Shown here: positions 17,015 through 26,318 of the stretch, one piece after another
Numbering within the stretch: position 1 is the first letter of the stretch
How the letters are laid out: each line of letters begins with the position of its first letter
From: Acidobacteriota bacterium
GTDB taxonomy: Bacteria; Acidobacteriota; Thermoanaerobaculia; UBA5066; Gp7-AA6
Length of the DNA: 64,000 nt
Assembly (NCBI GenBank): GCA_020199905.1
Contig: JAIVJS010000071.1
Coordinates: forward strand, 108,501 to 172,500
Direction: 5' to 3'
The notes under the pieces: generated by a model
The model's database searches: none
What the model was told of the DNA's origin: nothing
The model's input: only the letters and a program-made list of their open reading frames with translations
Position numbers and translations under genes: made by a program

Positions 17015-17020
17015 GATAAT
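17015..17020 (+). promoter_or_regulatory. -10 element of the trmJ-type gene
   Basis: GATAAT ends 8 nt before ATG 17029. The divergent VWA promoter box lies only 10 bp away. Confidence 0.4.
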
Positions 17021-17028
17021 TCCGGTGA

Positions 17029-17772
17029 ATGACCCTGCGGGAAATTACGACCGTCCTCGTTCGGACACACACGCCGGGCAATCTGGGGTCGGCCGCTCGC
17101 GTCTGCAAAAACTTCGGCGTCAGGGACGTCCGGCTCGTGGATCCGGCGGCGGAGGCCGACGAGGATTCCGTGCGGCTCGCGTCAGGAGCCGACGATGTTC
17201 TGGGCTCGATCCGGCGCTTTCCGGATCTTCGCGAGGCGGTGGCGGAGTTCGACGCGGTCATCGCCACCTCCTCCCTGCGCGGACGCGAGGACCAGCGCTC
17301 GCTCGAGCTTGGCGACCTTACAGGATTCCTGGGCGAGCTCGGGCCCGCCGCGCGAGTCGCCTTCGTTTTCGGCCCGGAGCGCAGCGGGCTCACCGAGGAG
17401 GAGCGCTCGCGCGCCTCGGCCTGTCTGCGGCTTCCATCCCGGCCTGACTTTCCGACACTGAACGTGTCGCACGCGGTCGCGGCGGTGCTCGCGGTGGCGC
17501 GGATGGGCGAGAACGGCGGCGCTTCGACAGACCCGGAGCGAGAGGAGTGGGCGACCGCCCGCGAGGTCGAAGGGACTCTCGAGCACTGGGACCGCGCCCT
17601 CGAGGCAACGGGGTTCTACGACACGGGCCACCGCGACCGGTCGCTCCGCGCGTGGCGGAAGATCGTCGCGGGGCGTCCCCTCACGACGCGGGAGGCCGCA
17701 ATTTTGAGAGGGGTGGCCAATCGGGTGCTGGTATCACTCCGTCGCCTTCCGGGCGACGGCTGGAGGCGGTAG
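17029..17772 (+). CDS. trmJ: tRNA (cytidine/uridine-2'-O-)-methyltransferase TrmJ-like (SPOUT)
   Basis: The protein has 247 residues, the length of TrmJ. The three SPOUT motifs are present: TPGNLGSAARVCKNFG (motif 1, RNA and dimer contacts), FVFGPERSGLTEEE (motif 2, knot) and LPSRPDFPTLNVSHAVAAVL (motif 3, S-adenosylmethionine binding). Members methylate the ribose at position 32 of tRNA. A C-terminal helical extension (170-247) is also typical. It starts at ATG 17029 without a ribosome-binding site. It is convergent with ndk across a heptamer array. Confidence 0.88.
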   Translation: MTLREITTVLVRTHTPGNLGSAARVCKNFGVRDVRLVDPAAEADEDSVRLASGADDVLGSIRRFPDLREAVAEFDAVIATSSLRGREDQRSLELGDLTGFLGELGPAARVAFVFGPERSGLTEEERSRASACLRLPSRPDFPTLNVSHAVAAVLAVARMGENGGASTDPEREEWATAREVEGTLEHWDRALEATGFYDTGHRDRSLRAWRKIVAGRPLTTREAAILRGVANRVLVSLRRLPGDGWRR

Positions 17773-17840
17773 GCGGGAGGCGGAAAGCGGAAGGCGGGCG
17801 GACGCAGCGCCCACCACCCGGCGCCCAGCGCCCAGCGCCA
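17766..17840. repeat. Period-7 inverted arrays between trmJ and ndk
   Basis: Five GCGGNNN units (17766-17800) are followed by period-7 CAGCGCC/CGGCGCC units (about 17808-17840), roughly the inverse of the first array. It lies between convergent genes. Confidence 0.82.
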
Positions 17841-17846
17841 CCGAAG

Positions 17847-18263
17847 CTAAATCAGCTCCGCCTCCGCGAAGAAGAAGGCAATTTCCTTCGCGGCGTTCTC
17901 CGGCGAATCGCTTCCGTGGATGGCGTTTCGCTCGATGTCGGTGCCGTAGAGATTGCGCACCGTGCCCGCTTCCGCCTTCTGGGAGTCCGTGGCTCCCATC
18001 GTCGTGCGCAGGTGCGGGACGGCATCAGCCCGCTCGAGGGCGGCGACGATGACGGGGCCTTCGGTCATGAAACGCACGAGACCCCCGAAGAAGGAGCGCT
18101 CGCGGTGAACGGCGTAGAAGGCCCGCGCCTGTTCGGGGGCGAGCCGGATTTTCTTCACGCCCGCGATGCGGAAACCTTCCCGTTCGAGGTGAGCGAGAAT
18201 CGCTCCCGCTTTTCCCGCCGCGACGGAGTCGGGCTTCAGGATGGTCAGTGTTCTCTGGCTCAA
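17847..18263 (-). CDS. ndk: nucleoside diphosphate kinase
   Basis: The protein has 138 residues, the usual NDK length. It shows LTILKPDSVAAGKAG at the start and the catalytic His in RNAIHGSDSPENA (near residue 115). It moves the terminal phosphate between NTPs and NDPs by a phosphohistidine intermediate. The start is TTG 18263, with AAAGGA about 8 nt upstream. It ends the leftward run sucC-sucD-PH protein-ndk, which fits a link between succinyl-CoA synthetase (making GTP or ATP) and nucleotide balancing. Confidence 0.95.
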   Translation of the reverse strand: MSQRTLTILKPDSVAAGKAGAILAHLEREGFRIAGVKKIRLAPEQARAFYAVHRERSFFGGLVRFMTEGPVIVAALERADAVPHLRTTMGATDSQKAEAGTVRNLYGTDIERNAIHGSDSPENAAKEIAFFFAEAELI

Positions 18264-18311
18264 CGATGGTCCTTTTCTGTCGCGCGGATTGGCGACCTCG
18301 TTCCGTCGATC

Positions 18312-18734
18312 TCAGAATTCCCGGACGTCCGCCGGGAGCTTGTCTTCCGTCGCGACGCCGGCCCGGGCGAGAGCCGAGAGCAGCTCGCGAGGGCGCTGCG
18401 ACCCGATCATGAGGGTCGAGCCATCCGTGCGCACGATCAGAACGCCCCGGTCCCCCCGAACGTTCAAGGCGCGGCGCCTGCCGAAGCCGCGAATGCCCCA
18501 GCCGCCGTAGTCGCGCACCGGCCGGTAAGCCGTGGCTTCCGCGCGCGCGATCTCGGCGATGGGAACCCGGGTCGTGTTCAGGAAACCGAAACGCACGGTC
18601 ACCGCGTCCGATCCCACGGTCGTCTTCATCTTCAGGGACCCGACCGAAAGGGCGACCAGGATCATCAGGGCGGAGACGGCGTACATCCACACACCGAAGC
18701 CCTGCGCCTCTTCGTAAAGGCCCATGCCCGTCAT
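18312..18734 (-). CDS. PH-like domain membrane protein
   Basis: The protein has 140 residues. A single transmembrane helix (about 12-32; [18 protein letters not shown]) is followed by a small beta-rich domain with [32 protein letters not shown] and [17 protein letters not shown]. This is the pattern of bacterial PH-like (bPH) proteins. The function is unknown. ATG 18734 overlaps the sucD stop by 4 bp (ATGA), so translation is probably coupled to sucD, which is unusual company for such a protein. Confidence 0.75.
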   Translation of the reverse strand: MTGMGLYEEAQGFGVWMYAVSALMILVALSVGSLKMKTTVGSDAVTVRFGFLNTTRVPIAEIARAEATAYRPVRDYGGWGIRGFGRRRALNVRGDRGVLIVRTDGSTLMIGSQRPRELLSALARAGVATEDKLPADVREF

Positions 18735-19615
18735 CGCCCGAGCCGTTCCTTCATCCGGCTCCCGAGATCCGCGGGAGAGCGCACGACGGCGACGCCGGCC
18801 GCCTCGAGCGCCTTGACCTTGTCCGCGGCGGTCCCGCGGCCCCCGGCGATGATCGCCCCCGCATGCCCCATTCTGCGGCCCGGGGGCGCCGTCTGGCCGG
18901 CGATGAATGCGACGACCGGCTTCCCGAAGTTCCCCGCGATGAAGCACGCCGCTTCCTCTTCAGCGGACCCCCCGATCTCGCCGATCAAGATGACGGCCTC
19001 GGTGCCGTCGTCGCCGGAGAAGGCGGCGAGACAGTCGATGAAGCTCGTGCCGTTCACGGGATCGCCTCCGATGCCGATCACGGTCGACTGACCGAGGCCG
19101 AGCCGCGTCAGCTGGTCCACCGCTTCATAGGTCAGAGTGCCCGAGCGCGAGATCACGCCGACCGTCCCCGGCTTGTGGATCCGCCCCGGCATGATCCCGA
19201 TCTTGCATTCCCCCGGGGTGATGATCCCCGGGCAGTTGGGGCCGATCAGGCGCACCGCGACGCCCTCCGCCGCCCTCCGGGCGAGCGCCGCCTTGACGCG
19301 GACCATGTCGTTGGTCGGAATCCCCTCCGTGATGCACGCGATCAAAGGGACTCCCGCGTCCGCGGCCTCGACCACGGCGTCCGCGGCAAAGGGCGGCGGA
19401 ACGAAGACCATCGACGCGTTCGCGCTCGTCTCGCGCACGGCGTCCGCGACCGTGTCGAAGACGGGAATGCCTTCGTGGACGGTGCCGCCCTTCCCGGGAG
19501 TCACGCCCGCGACGACGGCGGTGCCGTAATCGCGGGAGGCGAGGGCGTGAAAGCTGCCTTCGCGCCCGGTCAGCCCCTGAACGAGAAGCCTCGTCTGCTT
19601 TCCCACCCAGATCAT
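18731..19615 (-). CDS. sucD: succinate-CoA ligase, alpha subunit
   Basis: The protein has 294 residues. The CoA-binding Rossmann domain starts with [13 protein letters not shown]. The ligase domain has [24 protein letters not shown] and the phosphohistidine region ([21 protein letters not shown]), in which the His of GHAGAI is phosphorylated. With SucC it converts succinyl-CoA to succinate with GTP or ATP formation. ATG 19615 overlaps the sucC stop by 4 bp. Confidence 0.96.
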   Translation of the reverse strand: MIWVGKQTRLLVQGLTGREGSFHALASRDYGTAVVAGVTPGKGGTVHEGIPVFDTVADAVRETSANASMVFVPPPFAADAVVEAADAGVPLIACITEGIPTNDMVRVKAALARRAAEGVAVRLIGPNCPGIITPGECKIGIMPGRIHKPGTVGVISRSGTLTYEAVDQLTRLGLGQSTVIGIGGDPVNGTSFIDCLAAFSGDDGTEAVILIGEIGGSAEEEAACFIAGNFGKPVVAFIAGQTAPPGRRMGHAGAIIAGGRGTAADKVKALEAAGVAVVRSPADLGSRMKERLGR

Positions 19616-20769
19616 CGGACCGCCTCCACCACCTTCCGCGCCGCGTCCGCGAGCCCGTCGGCCGGCGTGATCTTCAGGCCGGACTCGCGAAGGATCTGCT
19701 TGCCGAGGTCCACGTTGGTTCCCTCGAGCCGGACCACCACCGGGAGGGACAGCCCCATCTCGCGGACGGCCGCGACCACGCCGTTGGCGATGATGTCGCA
19801 GCGCATGATGCCGCCGAAGATGTTGATCAGGACGCCTCGGACGTTCTTGTCCGAAAGGATGATGCGAAACGCGTTCTTGACCTGCTCCTCGTTGGCGCCT
19901 CCGCCCACGTCGAGGAAGTTCGCCGGCTCGCCCCCGGCGAGCTTGACGAGGTCCATCGTCGCCATGGCGAGGCCCGCGCCATTGACCATGCATCCGACGC
20001 TGCCGTCGAGCTTGATGTAGTTCAAGCCGAACTTCGACGCTTCGACCTCGAGAGGGTCCTCCTCGGTCAGGTCGCGCATCGCTTTGATGTCGGAGTGCCG
20101 GAAGAGAGCGTTGTCGTCGAAGGTCATTTTCGCGTCGAGCGCGAGGACGTCGCCCGCCTTCGTCACCAGCAGGGGGTTGATCTCCGCGAGCGAGGCGTCC
20201 ATCTCGGTGTAGGCGCGGAAGAGCGCCGGCATGAACGCGATCCCCTTCTTGAAGCTCTCGCCGGACAGGCCGAGCGCGAACGCCAGCTTGCGGGCCTGAA
20301 ACGGGAACATCCCGAGCGCCGGATCGATCGTCTCGCGGACGATCGCCGAGGCGTCCTTCGCGGCGACCTCCTCGATCTCCATGCCTCCGAACTTCGAAGC
20401 CATCATGGACGGGAGACCCCTGCCGCGGTCGAGCGTGATGCCGAGGTACAGCTCGCGGTCGATGTCGAGTGCCTCCTCGACCAAAACCTTCTGCACGACG
20501 CGCCCCTCGGCTCCGGTCTGCGCCGTGATCAGGGTCATGCCGAGAATCTTCTTCGCGAATTCGTACGCCTCGTCGGGCGTCCTGGCAACCTTGACTCCTC
20601 CGCCCTTCCCGCGTCCGCCGGCATGGATCTGGGCCTTGACGACCGCGCGGCCGCCGAGCCTCTTCGAGATCTGCCGTGCCTCCTCGGGGTTGTCCGTCAC
20701 CTCTCCGCGGGGCACGGGGACACCGTATCGGGCGAGGAGGGACTTGGCCTGGTATTCGTGGACTTTCAT
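19612..20769 (-). CDS. sucC: succinate-CoA ligase, beta subunit
   Basis: The protein has 385 residues, full length. The ATP-grasp domain opens with [20 protein letters not shown], with the nucleotide-binding [15 protein letters not shown]. The C-terminal CoA-ligase domain has [24 protein letters not shown] and the conserved [10 protein letters not shown]. It partners SucD in the TCA cycle. A TATAAT -10 lies at 20782-20787, 12 nt before ATG 20769. It is separated from sdhB upstream by 110 bp containing a strong hairpin, so it probably has its own transcript. Confidence 0.96.
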   Translation of the reverse strand: MKVHEYQAKSLLARYGVPVPRGEVTDNPEEARQISKRLGGRAVVKAQIHAGGRGKGGGVKVARTPDEAYEFAKKILGMTLITAQTGAEGRVVQKVLVEEALDIDRELYLGITLDRGRGLPSMMASKFGGMEIEEVAAKDASAIVRETIDPALGMFPFQARKLAFALGLSGESFKKGIAFMPALFRAYTEMDASLAEINPLLVTKAGDVLALDAKMTFDDNALFRHSDIKAMRDLTEEDPLEVEASKFGLNYIKLDGSVGCMVNGAGLAMATMDLVKLAGGEPANFLDVGGGANEEQVKNAFRIILSDKNVRGVLINIFGGIMRCDIIANGVVAAVREMGLSLPVVVRLEGTNVDLGKQILRESGLKITPADGLADAARKVVEAVR

Positions 20770-20781
20770 GAGGAGCGGGGG

Positions 20782-20787
20782 ATTATA
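20782..20787 (-). promoter_or_regulatory. -10 element of sucC
   Basis: A perfect TATAAT on the minus strand, 12 nt upstream of ATG 20769. The short leader is C-rich and holds no ribosome-binding site. Confidence 0.55.
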
Positions 20788-20846
20788 CGGGTTGAGCGAG
20801 TCATCGCGAGAAGGCGTTCCCGCATTGTTCTAAGCGAAGCGCTCTC

Positions 20847-20881
20847 GAGGCTGCCGGTCGCAAAGCGACCGCCGCAGCCTC
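20847..20881 (-). terminator. Strong hairpin at the sdhB stop codon
   Basis: A near-perfect stem, GAGGCTGC and GGTCGC arms around a 3-nt loop, starts exactly at the sdhB stop. It has no T-run on the minus strand, so it may act as a transcript-end stabiliser or with Rho rather than as a classical terminator. Confidence 0.5.
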
Positions 20882-21626
20882 AAGTCCCGAACAGTTTCTT
20901 TATGCCGTACCGCGTGGTCGCGCGGTACATCTCCGCGATCGCCGTCGTCAGCGGAATCGACTTGGGGCAGGCGCGCACGCAGTTCTGCGCGTTGCCGCAG
21001 TCGTCGACGCCACCCTCTGCCATGAGAGCTTCGAGGCGCTCGCCCGCGTTCATCGCGCCGGTCGGGTGCGAGTTGAACAGGCGCGCCTGCGCGATCGGCG
21101 CGGCCCCGATGAAGTTTGACCGGCCGTTGACCTGCGGGCACACGTCCAGGCAGTTCCCGCACGTGATGCACTTCGAATACTCGTAGGCCTGCTGCCGCTC
21201 GGGCTCCGGCATGCGGGGACCGGGGCCGAGGTCGTAGGTGCCGTCGATCGGAATCCATCCCTTGATGCGTTTCAACGAGTCGAACATCACCTGGCGGTCC
21301 ACCGAAAGGTCCCGCTGTACGGGGAACTTCGCCATCGGCTCCAGACGGATGGGCTGCTCGAGCGAGTCGATCAGCGCCGTGCAGGCCATGCGGGCCACGC
21401 CGTTGATCCGCATCGCGCACGAGCCGCAGACTTCCTCGAGACACGCGCGGTCGTAGACCACGGGCGAAGTGGCTTTTCCGGCCCGGGTCTTCGGATCCTT
21501 GGCGATCTCCATCAGAACGGAGATCACGTTCTGCCGGGGCTGATACGGGATCTCGTATTCCTCCCAGTACGGCGACGACGTCGGGGTGTCTTGCCGCTTG
21601 ACGGAGAGTCGGATGCTGGATGGCAT
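20880..21626 (-). CDS. sdhB: succinate dehydrogenase iron-sulfur subunit
   Basis: The protein has 248 residues. The three Fe-S cluster motifs are present: CLEEVCGSCAMRINGVARMAC for 2Fe-2S, CITCGNCLDVCP for 4Fe-4S, and the later Cys pair through CVRACPKSIPL for 3Fe-4S. It passes electrons from SdhA to the membrane quinone site. ATG 21626 has GAGGA upstream. A longer frame reaches through the heptamer array upstream and would add a repeat-encoded N-terminus, so it was rejected. Third gene of mdh-sdhC-sdhA-sdhB. Confidence 0.95.
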   Translation of the reverse strand: MPSSIRLSVKRQDTPTSSPYWEEYEIPYQPRQNVISVLMEIAKDPKTRAGKATSPVVYDRACLEEVCGSCAMRINGVARMACTALIDSLEQPIRLEPMAKFPVQRDLSVDRQVMFDSLKRIKGWIPIDGTYDLGPGPRMPEPERQQAYEYSKCITCGNCLDVCPQVNGRSNFIGAAPIAQARLFNSHPTGAMNAGERLEALMAEGGVDDCGNAQNCVRACPKSIPLTTAIAEMYRATTRYGIKKLFGT

Positions 21627-21635
21627 AGCTATCCT

Positions 21636-21685
21636 CGGATTCCGATTCCCGGTCGTTTCCCGTTTCCCGTTTCCCCTTTTCCCTG
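21636..21685. repeat. Period-7 array between sdhA and sdhB
   Basis: Units of the types CGATTCC and TTCCCGT repeat with a 7-bp period (about 21636-21685). Here a second, inverted block is not evident. It lies inside an operon. Confidence 0.75.
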
Positions 21686-21688
21686 CCA

Positions 21689-23527
21689 TCAATATTTCCT
21701 CGCTCGCGGCTCGATCAGCGACGTGTCTACTGCCGCATAACTGATCTTCGGCCCATCCGCGGAGTGCTCGGCAATGGTCGTCTTGAGAAAGTTCGCGTCG
21801 TCGCGCGGAAGCGCGTTCTCCTCCGTTACGCCCTTCGACAGGTCTCTCACCTTGAAGTGCGCTCCGCGCGACTCATCGCGCATCAGGGCCCCCCGCGTCA
21901 TCACCCTCGCGATGACCAGCATGTTGCGAAGCTGGTTGATGAAGGAGATCTCGCGGTTGGCGTAGCCCGAGCGGTCCGTCAGCCCGACGTTTTTCCAGCG
22001 CTCCTCGAGCTCCTGCAGCTTCGTCTCGGTCTCCTTCAGCTTCCCGTTCTCGCGCACGACCGTGACGTTGTCGGTCATCCAGTCGCCCATCTCTTGGGCG
22101 AGCACGTGCGGGTTTTCAGGGCCGGACACGTTGGCGAGCCGCGCAAATTCCGCATCCCAGCGCTTCTTCGCCTCCGTGAACGCTCCGTCGGCGGCGGGAA
22201 GCTTCGACGACGTTTCCCGGCCGTACCGCACCATCGCGGGCCCGCCGATCTTGCCGGCGTACAGGCAGGACACGAGGGAATTCGCGCCGAGTCGGTTCGC
22301 GCCGTGGATCGAGAAATCGACCTCTCCGGAGGCGAACAGCCCCGGAACGTTGGTGGACTGGTTCTTCGAGGATGTCTCGTCGAGAGCCCCGGTCGATTCG
22401 TTCTTCCCGAACTGCACCCAGAGGCCGCCCATCGAGTAGTGCATTCCGGGGAACACCTTCATCGGGACTTCCCTTGGGTCGTCGCCGACGAACTTCTCGT
22501 AGATCTCGAGAATCCCGCCGAGCTTCGTGTCGAGCTCCTTGCGCGGAATGTGAGTCAGGTCGAGGTAGACCTCGCGCCGGCCCCCGAGGCCGTAGCCCTG
22601 CAGGCAGACCTGGAAGATCTCGCGCGTGGCGATGTCCCGGGGAACGAGGTTGCCGTAGGCCGGGTACTTCTCTTCCAGGAAATACCAGCGCTCCCCTTCC
22701 GGGATCGACTTCGGGTCCCGGGTATCGCCCTGGGTCCGCGGGACCCAGACGCGCCCGCCCTCTCCGCGCGCCGACTCCGACATCAGGCGCAGCTTGTCCG
22801 TTCCCGGGATCGAGGTCGGATGCACCTGGATGAACTCGCCGTTGGCGTAATGGGCGCCGTCCTGGTAGGCGGCGGACGCCGCCGTCCCCGTGTTGATGAC
22901 GGAGTTCGTCGAGCGGCCGAAGACGATGCCGGGTCCGCCCGTCGCCAGCATCACGGCCGAGGCCGGGAAAGACTCGATCTTCATGGAGTACCAGTCGAGC
23001 GCCGTGATCCCCCGGCAGTTCCCGTCAACGTCCCGCACGAGCCCCAAAAACTCCCAGGCCTCGTACTTGCGGACGAGACCGGAGACCTCGTACCGCCGGC
23101 ACTGCTCGTCGAGCGCGTAGAGGAGCTGCTGCCCCGTCGTCGCCCCCGCGAACGCCGTTCGGTGAAACTTGGTCCCTCCGAAGCGCCGGAAATCCAGCAG
23201 ACCTTCCGGCGTCCGGTTGAACATCACGCCCATGCGATCGAGCAGGTTGATGATCCCCGGGGCGGCGTCGCACATCGCCTTGACAGGCGGCTGGTCCGCG
23301 AGGAAATCGCCTCCGTAGACGGTGTCGTCGAAATGGATCGCGGTCGAGTCCCCCTCGCCCTTTGTGTTGACCGCGCCGTTGATGCCGCCCTGCGCGCAGA
23401 CCGAGTGGCTGCGTTTGACGGGCACGATCGAGAAGAGGTCGACGGAAACCCCGAGCTCCGCCGCGCGAACGGCGGTCATCAGCCCGGCCAGCCCTCCTCC
23501 GACGACGACGATCCGTTCGTTCGCCAT
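21689..23527 (-). CDS. sdhA: succinate dehydrogenase flavoprotein subunit
   Basis: The protein has 612 residues. The FAD-binding start is RIVVVGGGLAGLMTAV; the covalent FAD His is in VKRSHSVCAQGGING. Substrate-site motifs include FHRTAFAGATTGQQ, GEFIQVHPTSIPG and the Arg of MGGLWVQ...GANRLGANSLVSC. Size and sequence style match the Bacillus/Bacteroidota-type enzyme rather than the proteobacterial one. It oxidises succinate to fumarate. ATG 23527 follows sdhC by 7 bp. Confidence 0.95.
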   Translation of the reverse strand: MANERIVVVGGGLAGLMTAVRAAELGVSVDLFSIVPVKRSHSVCAQGGINGAVNTKGEGDSTAIHFDDTVYGGDFLADQPPVKAMCDAAPGIINLLDRMGVMFNRTPEGLLDFRRFGGTKFHRTAFAGATTGQQLLYALDEQCRRYEVSGLVRKYEAWEFLGLVRDVDGNCRGITALDWYSMKIESFPASAVMLATGGPGIVFGRSTNSVINTGTAASAAYQDGAHYANGEFIQVHPTSIPGTDKLRLMSESARGEGGRVWVPRTQGDTRDPKSIPEGERWYFLEEKYPAYGNLVPRDIATREIFQVCLQGYGLGGRREVYLDLTHIPRKELDTKLGGILEIYEKFVGDDPREVPMKVFPGMHYSMGGLWVQFGKNESTGALDETSSKNQSTNVPGLFASGEVDFSIHGANRLGANSLVSCLYAGKIGGPAMVRYGRETSSKLPAADGAFTEAKKRWDAEFARLANVSGPENPHVLAQEMGDWMTDNVTVVRENGKLKETETKLQELEERWKNVGLTDRSGYANREISFINQLRNMLVIARVMTRGALMRDESRGAHFKVRDLSKGVTEENALPRDDANFLKTTIAEHSADGPKISYAAVDTSLIEPRARKY

Positions 23528-23534
23528 GCCTCGC

Positions 23535-24152
23535 CTACAACCGGAATGCGGAGATCGAGCGCACGCCAACGACGGACAGCGCCACGAACACCACGGCCGA
23601 AATGTACAACATCCGACGCTGCGCGCGCGGCCCCACGGTGAGTCCCCACACGATCGAGAACGACCAGATCCCGTTGGCGAGGTGAAACGTCGCCGAGAGA
23701 ATCCCGGCTATGTAGAACGCGTAGATCCACGGGTTCGCGACCGCCGACTGCACCTGCCGGAAGAGATCGAGGCTCTCGTGGTCGGTGAGCTGGACGAGCC
23801 TCGTAGTCCAGTAGTGAAACAGGATGAACGCGAACACGACGACGCCCGTGACCCGCTGCAGGAAATACATCCAGTTCCGCACGTAGCCGTTCGAATACAG
23901 ATTCGGCTTCGCGGTGCCGGCGATGAAGAGGCCGTAGATGCCGTGGAACAGGAGCGGCAGGGCGATTACGAGGATCTCCGCGGCGACCGCGCCGGGAAGC
24001 GTCTGGAGCCGGTGCGTCATCTCGTTGTAGGCGTCGGCCCCCCGCGAGGCCGCCGAGTTCTCATACAGGTGAAAGGCGAGGAAGCCCCCGATCGGAACGA
24101 TTCCGGAAAGGGAGTGCAGACGCCGGACCCAGAAGTTCCGGTCCGACGTCAT
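23535..24152 (-). CDS. sdhC: succinate dehydrogenase cytochrome b subunit
   Basis: The protein has 205 residues with five transmembrane helices, as in the single-anchor, di-heme SdhC of the Bacillus type. Candidate heme ligands are His13 (VRRLHSLSG), the His of FLAFHLYEN, His of FHGIYGL, His of ILFHYW and the His of SATFHLANG. It anchors SdhAB and reduces menaquinone. ATG 24152 overlaps the mdh stop by 4 bp. No separate sdhD is present or needed. Confidence 0.93.
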   Translation of the reverse strand: MTSDRNFWVRRLHSLSGIVPIGGFLAFHLYENSAASRGADAYNEMTHRLQTLPGAVAAEILVIALPLLFHGIYGLFIAGTAKPNLYSNGYVRNWMYFLQRVTGVVVFAFILFHYWTTRLVQLTDHESLDLFRQVQSAVANPWIYAFYIAGILSATFHLANGIWSFSIVWGLTVGPRAQRRMLYISAVVFVALSVVGVRSISAFRL

Positions 24153-25075
24153 ACCTTCAGGATGCGGAAGAGTTCGCGCACCGCCTCGGCGGATTTCGCG
24201 AGCGCCTCCCTTTCCTCGTCGAGAAGCCGGATCTCGAGGACCTGCTCCGCCCCGCCCCGCCCGAGCTTCACGGGAACGCCCAGGTACACGTCCCGCATCC
24301 CGTACTCGCCCTGAAGATAGGCGGCGCATGGGAGGACTTTCTTCTTGTCCTTCAGGACCGCGTCGACCATCTCGACGACGGCGGAAGACGGCGCGTAGTA
24401 CGCGGAGCCCGTCTTGTAGTAGTTGACGATCTCGATTCCGCCCTCGCGCGTGCGTTTGACGATCGCGTCGAGCTTGTCCTGGCTCAAGAGCTCGGGAATC
24501 GGGACGCCGCCGACGGTCGAGTACCGCGGGAGCGGAACCATCGTGTCTCCATGGCCGCCGAGGACGAAGGCGTGAGTGCTCTCGACGGAGACCCCCAGAG
24601 CCTCGGCGATGAACCATCGCATGCGCGCCGAGTCGAGGACACCGGCCATCCCGAAGACACGCTCGCGGGGAAAGCCCGAGACGCGCCGGGCGACTTCGCA
24701 CATGGCGTCGAGCGGGTTGGAAACGACGACCAGGATCGCGTCGGGGGAACGACGCGCGATCTCCCGCGTGACTCCGCCCACGATCTCCTGGTTCTTCAGC
24801 ACGAGATCGTCCCGGGTCATCCCGGGTTTGCGGGCGAGCCCGGCGGTGATCACGACGACGTCGGACCCTTCCGTCTCGTCGTATCCGTTGGAGCCGCGGA
24901 TCCGGGCGTCAAAACGCTCGACCGGGGCCGACTCCATCATGTCGAGCGCCTTCCCCTGAGGAATTCCTTCGAGGATGTCGACGAGTACGACGTCGGCCAT
25001 CTCGCGCTCGACGAGTCTCTGGGCCGCCATCGCCCCCACGTTCCCCGCGCCGACGACAGTCACTTTCTGCTGCAT
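24149..25075 (-). CDS. mdh: malate dehydrogenase
   Basis: The protein has 308 residues, of the lactate dehydrogenase-like type. NAD binding is by [14 protein letters not shown]. Substrate residues are in [17 protein letters not shown], and the catalytic His in [12 protein letters not shown]. It oxidises malate to oxaloacetate. It heads an operon with sdhCAB. ATG 25075 lies 6 nt from TAAGAT (25082-25087), so the operon mRNA is probably leaderless. Confidence 0.95.
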   Translation of the reverse strand: MQQKVTVVGAGNVGAMAAQRLVEREMADVVLVDILEGIPQGKALDMMESAPVERFDARIRGSNGYDETEGSDVVVITAGLARKPGMTRDDLVLKNQEIVGGVTREIARRSPDAILVVVSNPLDAMCEVARRVSGFPRERVFGMAGVLDSARMRWFIAEALGVSVESTHAFVLGGHGDTMVPLPRYSTVGGVPIPELLSQDKLDAIVKRTREGGIEIVNYYKTGSAYYAPSSAVVEMVDAVLKDKKKVLPCAAYLQGEYGMRDVYLGVPVKLGRGGAEQVLEIRLLDEEREALAKSAEAVRELFRILKV

Positions 25076-25081
25076 GGTCGG

Positions 25082-25087
25082 ATCTTA
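25082..25087 (-). promoter_or_regulatory. -10 element of the mdh-sdhCAB operon
   Basis: TAAGAT on the minus strand ends 6 nt before the mdh ATG, the same spacing as several other leaderless candidates here. Confidence 0.5.
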
Positions 25088-25158
25088 TCCGCTCCGCCCG
25101 CGAAGAAAAGTCCGTCCAGGTTCGCATCCGCGGCGCGGCGCCGGACGGCGTCGAACGC

Positions 25159-25164
25159 TAGAAT
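25159..25164 (+). promoter_or_regulatory. -10 element of the four-helix-bundle gene
   Basis: TAGAAT ends 8 nt before GTG 25173. A GGAG lies in the interval, so initiation could be leaderless or use a very short leader. Confidence 0.4.
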
Positions 25165-25172
25165 GGGCGGAG

Positions 25173-25523
25173 GTGATCGACCGACCGTCGTATAAGGACC
25201 ATCCGCTCTGGAGCGAGGCAATGTCGCTCACCCGGGAGGGCTACGCTCTCGCCGACCGCGTGAAGGAAGGCGATCCCGTGCTGGCCCTGCAGGTGAAGAA
25301 GGCGGCCGTAGCGGTGCCCGCGCAAGTCGCCGGCGCGCTCGGGGCGGTTCCGGGAGCCACGGAGCGGCGTGATCACCTCGCGGAGGCGCGCGGCGCGCTG
25401 GCCAGTCTCGCGCGACACGCCCGGTCCTGCGGGCTTCCGGGATCCGATGAGCTCGCCCGGCGCGCGGAGCTCTTCGACCGTTCCGTCCTGTTCGAGCTCG
25501 GGGTGGGAGAGAAGCCTTTCTGA
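25173..25523 (+). CDS. four-helix bundle protein (S23-like)
   Basis: The protein has 116 residues. The pattern LWSEAMSLTREGYALADRV, LQVKKAAVAVPAQVAGALG and HLAEARGALASLARHARSCG matches the small four-helix bundle family once linked to 23S rRNA intervening sequences. Helix one begins with a conserved Lys-Asp/His-Pro-Leu-Trp. Here it is not near rRNA. The function of the family is unknown. Start GTG 25173. It is the first of three overlapping genes. Confidence 0.7.
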   Translation: MIDRPSYKDHPLWSEAMSLTREGYALADRVKEGDPVLALQVKKAAVAVPAQVAGALGAVPGATERRDHLAEARGALASLARHARSCGLPGSDELARRAELFDRSVLFELGVGEKPF

Positions 25524-25915
25524 GCGCGCCGGAATCGCGGCCTCGCATCCCGCCCGCCGCCTGGTGGGTGCTTGCGTTTCTTCTGGTCGCGCTTCTCGGA
25601 GTCGGACCGAACTGGTGGGAGCGGAAGCTCTACCGCGACAACCAGGCTCTGGCCGGCGTGGGAGCCACCCTTCATCCGGGCGGCTTGACCTCCGCGCGCC
25701 GGAAGATCGACCCGGGAAACCGCTCCGACCTGATTCTGCGCCGGCTGGGCGCCCCGTCGATGGCGAGCGCGGCGCAGGGACTCTCCCGACACGAGGTCTG
25801 GACCTACTATTACTCGGACGGCACGATGGTCTGCAACCTCACCGACGGGATCGCCCAGCGCATCACTCTGTCTTACGGAGCGCCGTCGATTCCGACCGCG
25901 AGAGAGTCCCGATGA
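25520..25915 (+). CDS. small membrane-anchored protein, probable CTG start
   Basis: The protein has about 131 residues. A transmembrane helix (WWVLAFLLVALLGVG, about 15-30) is followed by a soluble domain with LILRRLGAPSMASA, VWTYYYSDGTMVCNL and GIAQRITLSYG, which resembles SmpA/OmlA-like outer-membrane assembly folds, though weakly. No ATG, GTG or TTG precedes the helix. CTG 25520 overlaps the upstream stop as CTGA, the same geometry as the ATGA junctions here. GTG 25568 would cut into the helix. Function unknown. Confidence 0.55.
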   Translation: MSAPESRPRIPPAAWWVLAFLLVALLGVGPNWWERKLYRDNQALAGVGATLHPGGLTSARRKIDPGNRSDLILRRLGAPSMASAAQGLSRHEVWTYYYSDGTMVCNLTDGIAQRITLSYGAPSIPTARESR

Positions 25916-26301
25916 CCGACACCGTTCCTCCGGCGGAGCCTTCGATCCGGGTCGTCATGATGCCGAAAGACACCAACGCCCACGGGACGATTTTCGGCGG
26001 CGTGATTCTTTCGTACATCGACCAGGCGGCGGCGGTGGAAGCCAAACGGCACGGGGCCTCGTTCATCGTCACGGTCGCGATGCGCGAGATCGTCTTTCAT
26101 CATCCCGTCTACGTGGGCGACCTCGTGTCCTTCTACACGCGGCTGGTCCGGATCGGACGCACCTCGATCACCATCGCCGTCGAAGTCTTCTCGCAGAACG
26201 GAGAAGGAAGCGGCAGGAGGGTGAAGGTCACGGAGGCCGAAGCGACGTTCGTGAACCTCGACGAGAACCGCCGGCCTATCCCGATCGCCCCGCGGCCATA
26301 G
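25912..26301 (+). CDS. acyl-CoA thioesterase, hot-dog fold (YciA-like)
   Basis: The protein has 129 residues. MPKDTNAHGTIFGGVILSYIDQAAAVEAKRH is the YciA/BACH pattern, with the Asn-His-x-x-Gly-x-x-Phe-Gly-Gly loop and the catalytic Asp of YIDQA. VTVAMREIVFHHPVYVGDLV follows. It hydrolyses acyl-CoAs. ATG 25912 overlaps the preceding stop by 4 bp (ATGA). Confidence 0.9.
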   Translation: MTDTVPPAEPSIRVVMMPKDTNAHGTIFGGVILSYIDQAAAVEAKRHGASFIVTVAMREIVFHHPVYVGDLVSFYTRLVRIGRTSITIAVEVFSQNGEGSGRRVKVTEAEATFVNLDENRRPIPIAPRP

Positions 26302-26318
26302 CCGCCTACCGCCTGCCG

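Noticed and set aside
20880..21692. Longer sdhB with a repeat-encoded N-terminus
   Set aside because: The added residues are translated heptamers; ATG 21626 has a ribosome-binding site and fits the family.
25173..25523. Four-helix bundle gene as part of the 23S intervening element
   Set aside because: It lies 37 kb from the rRNA; the 23S insertion instead carries a LAGLIDADG frame.
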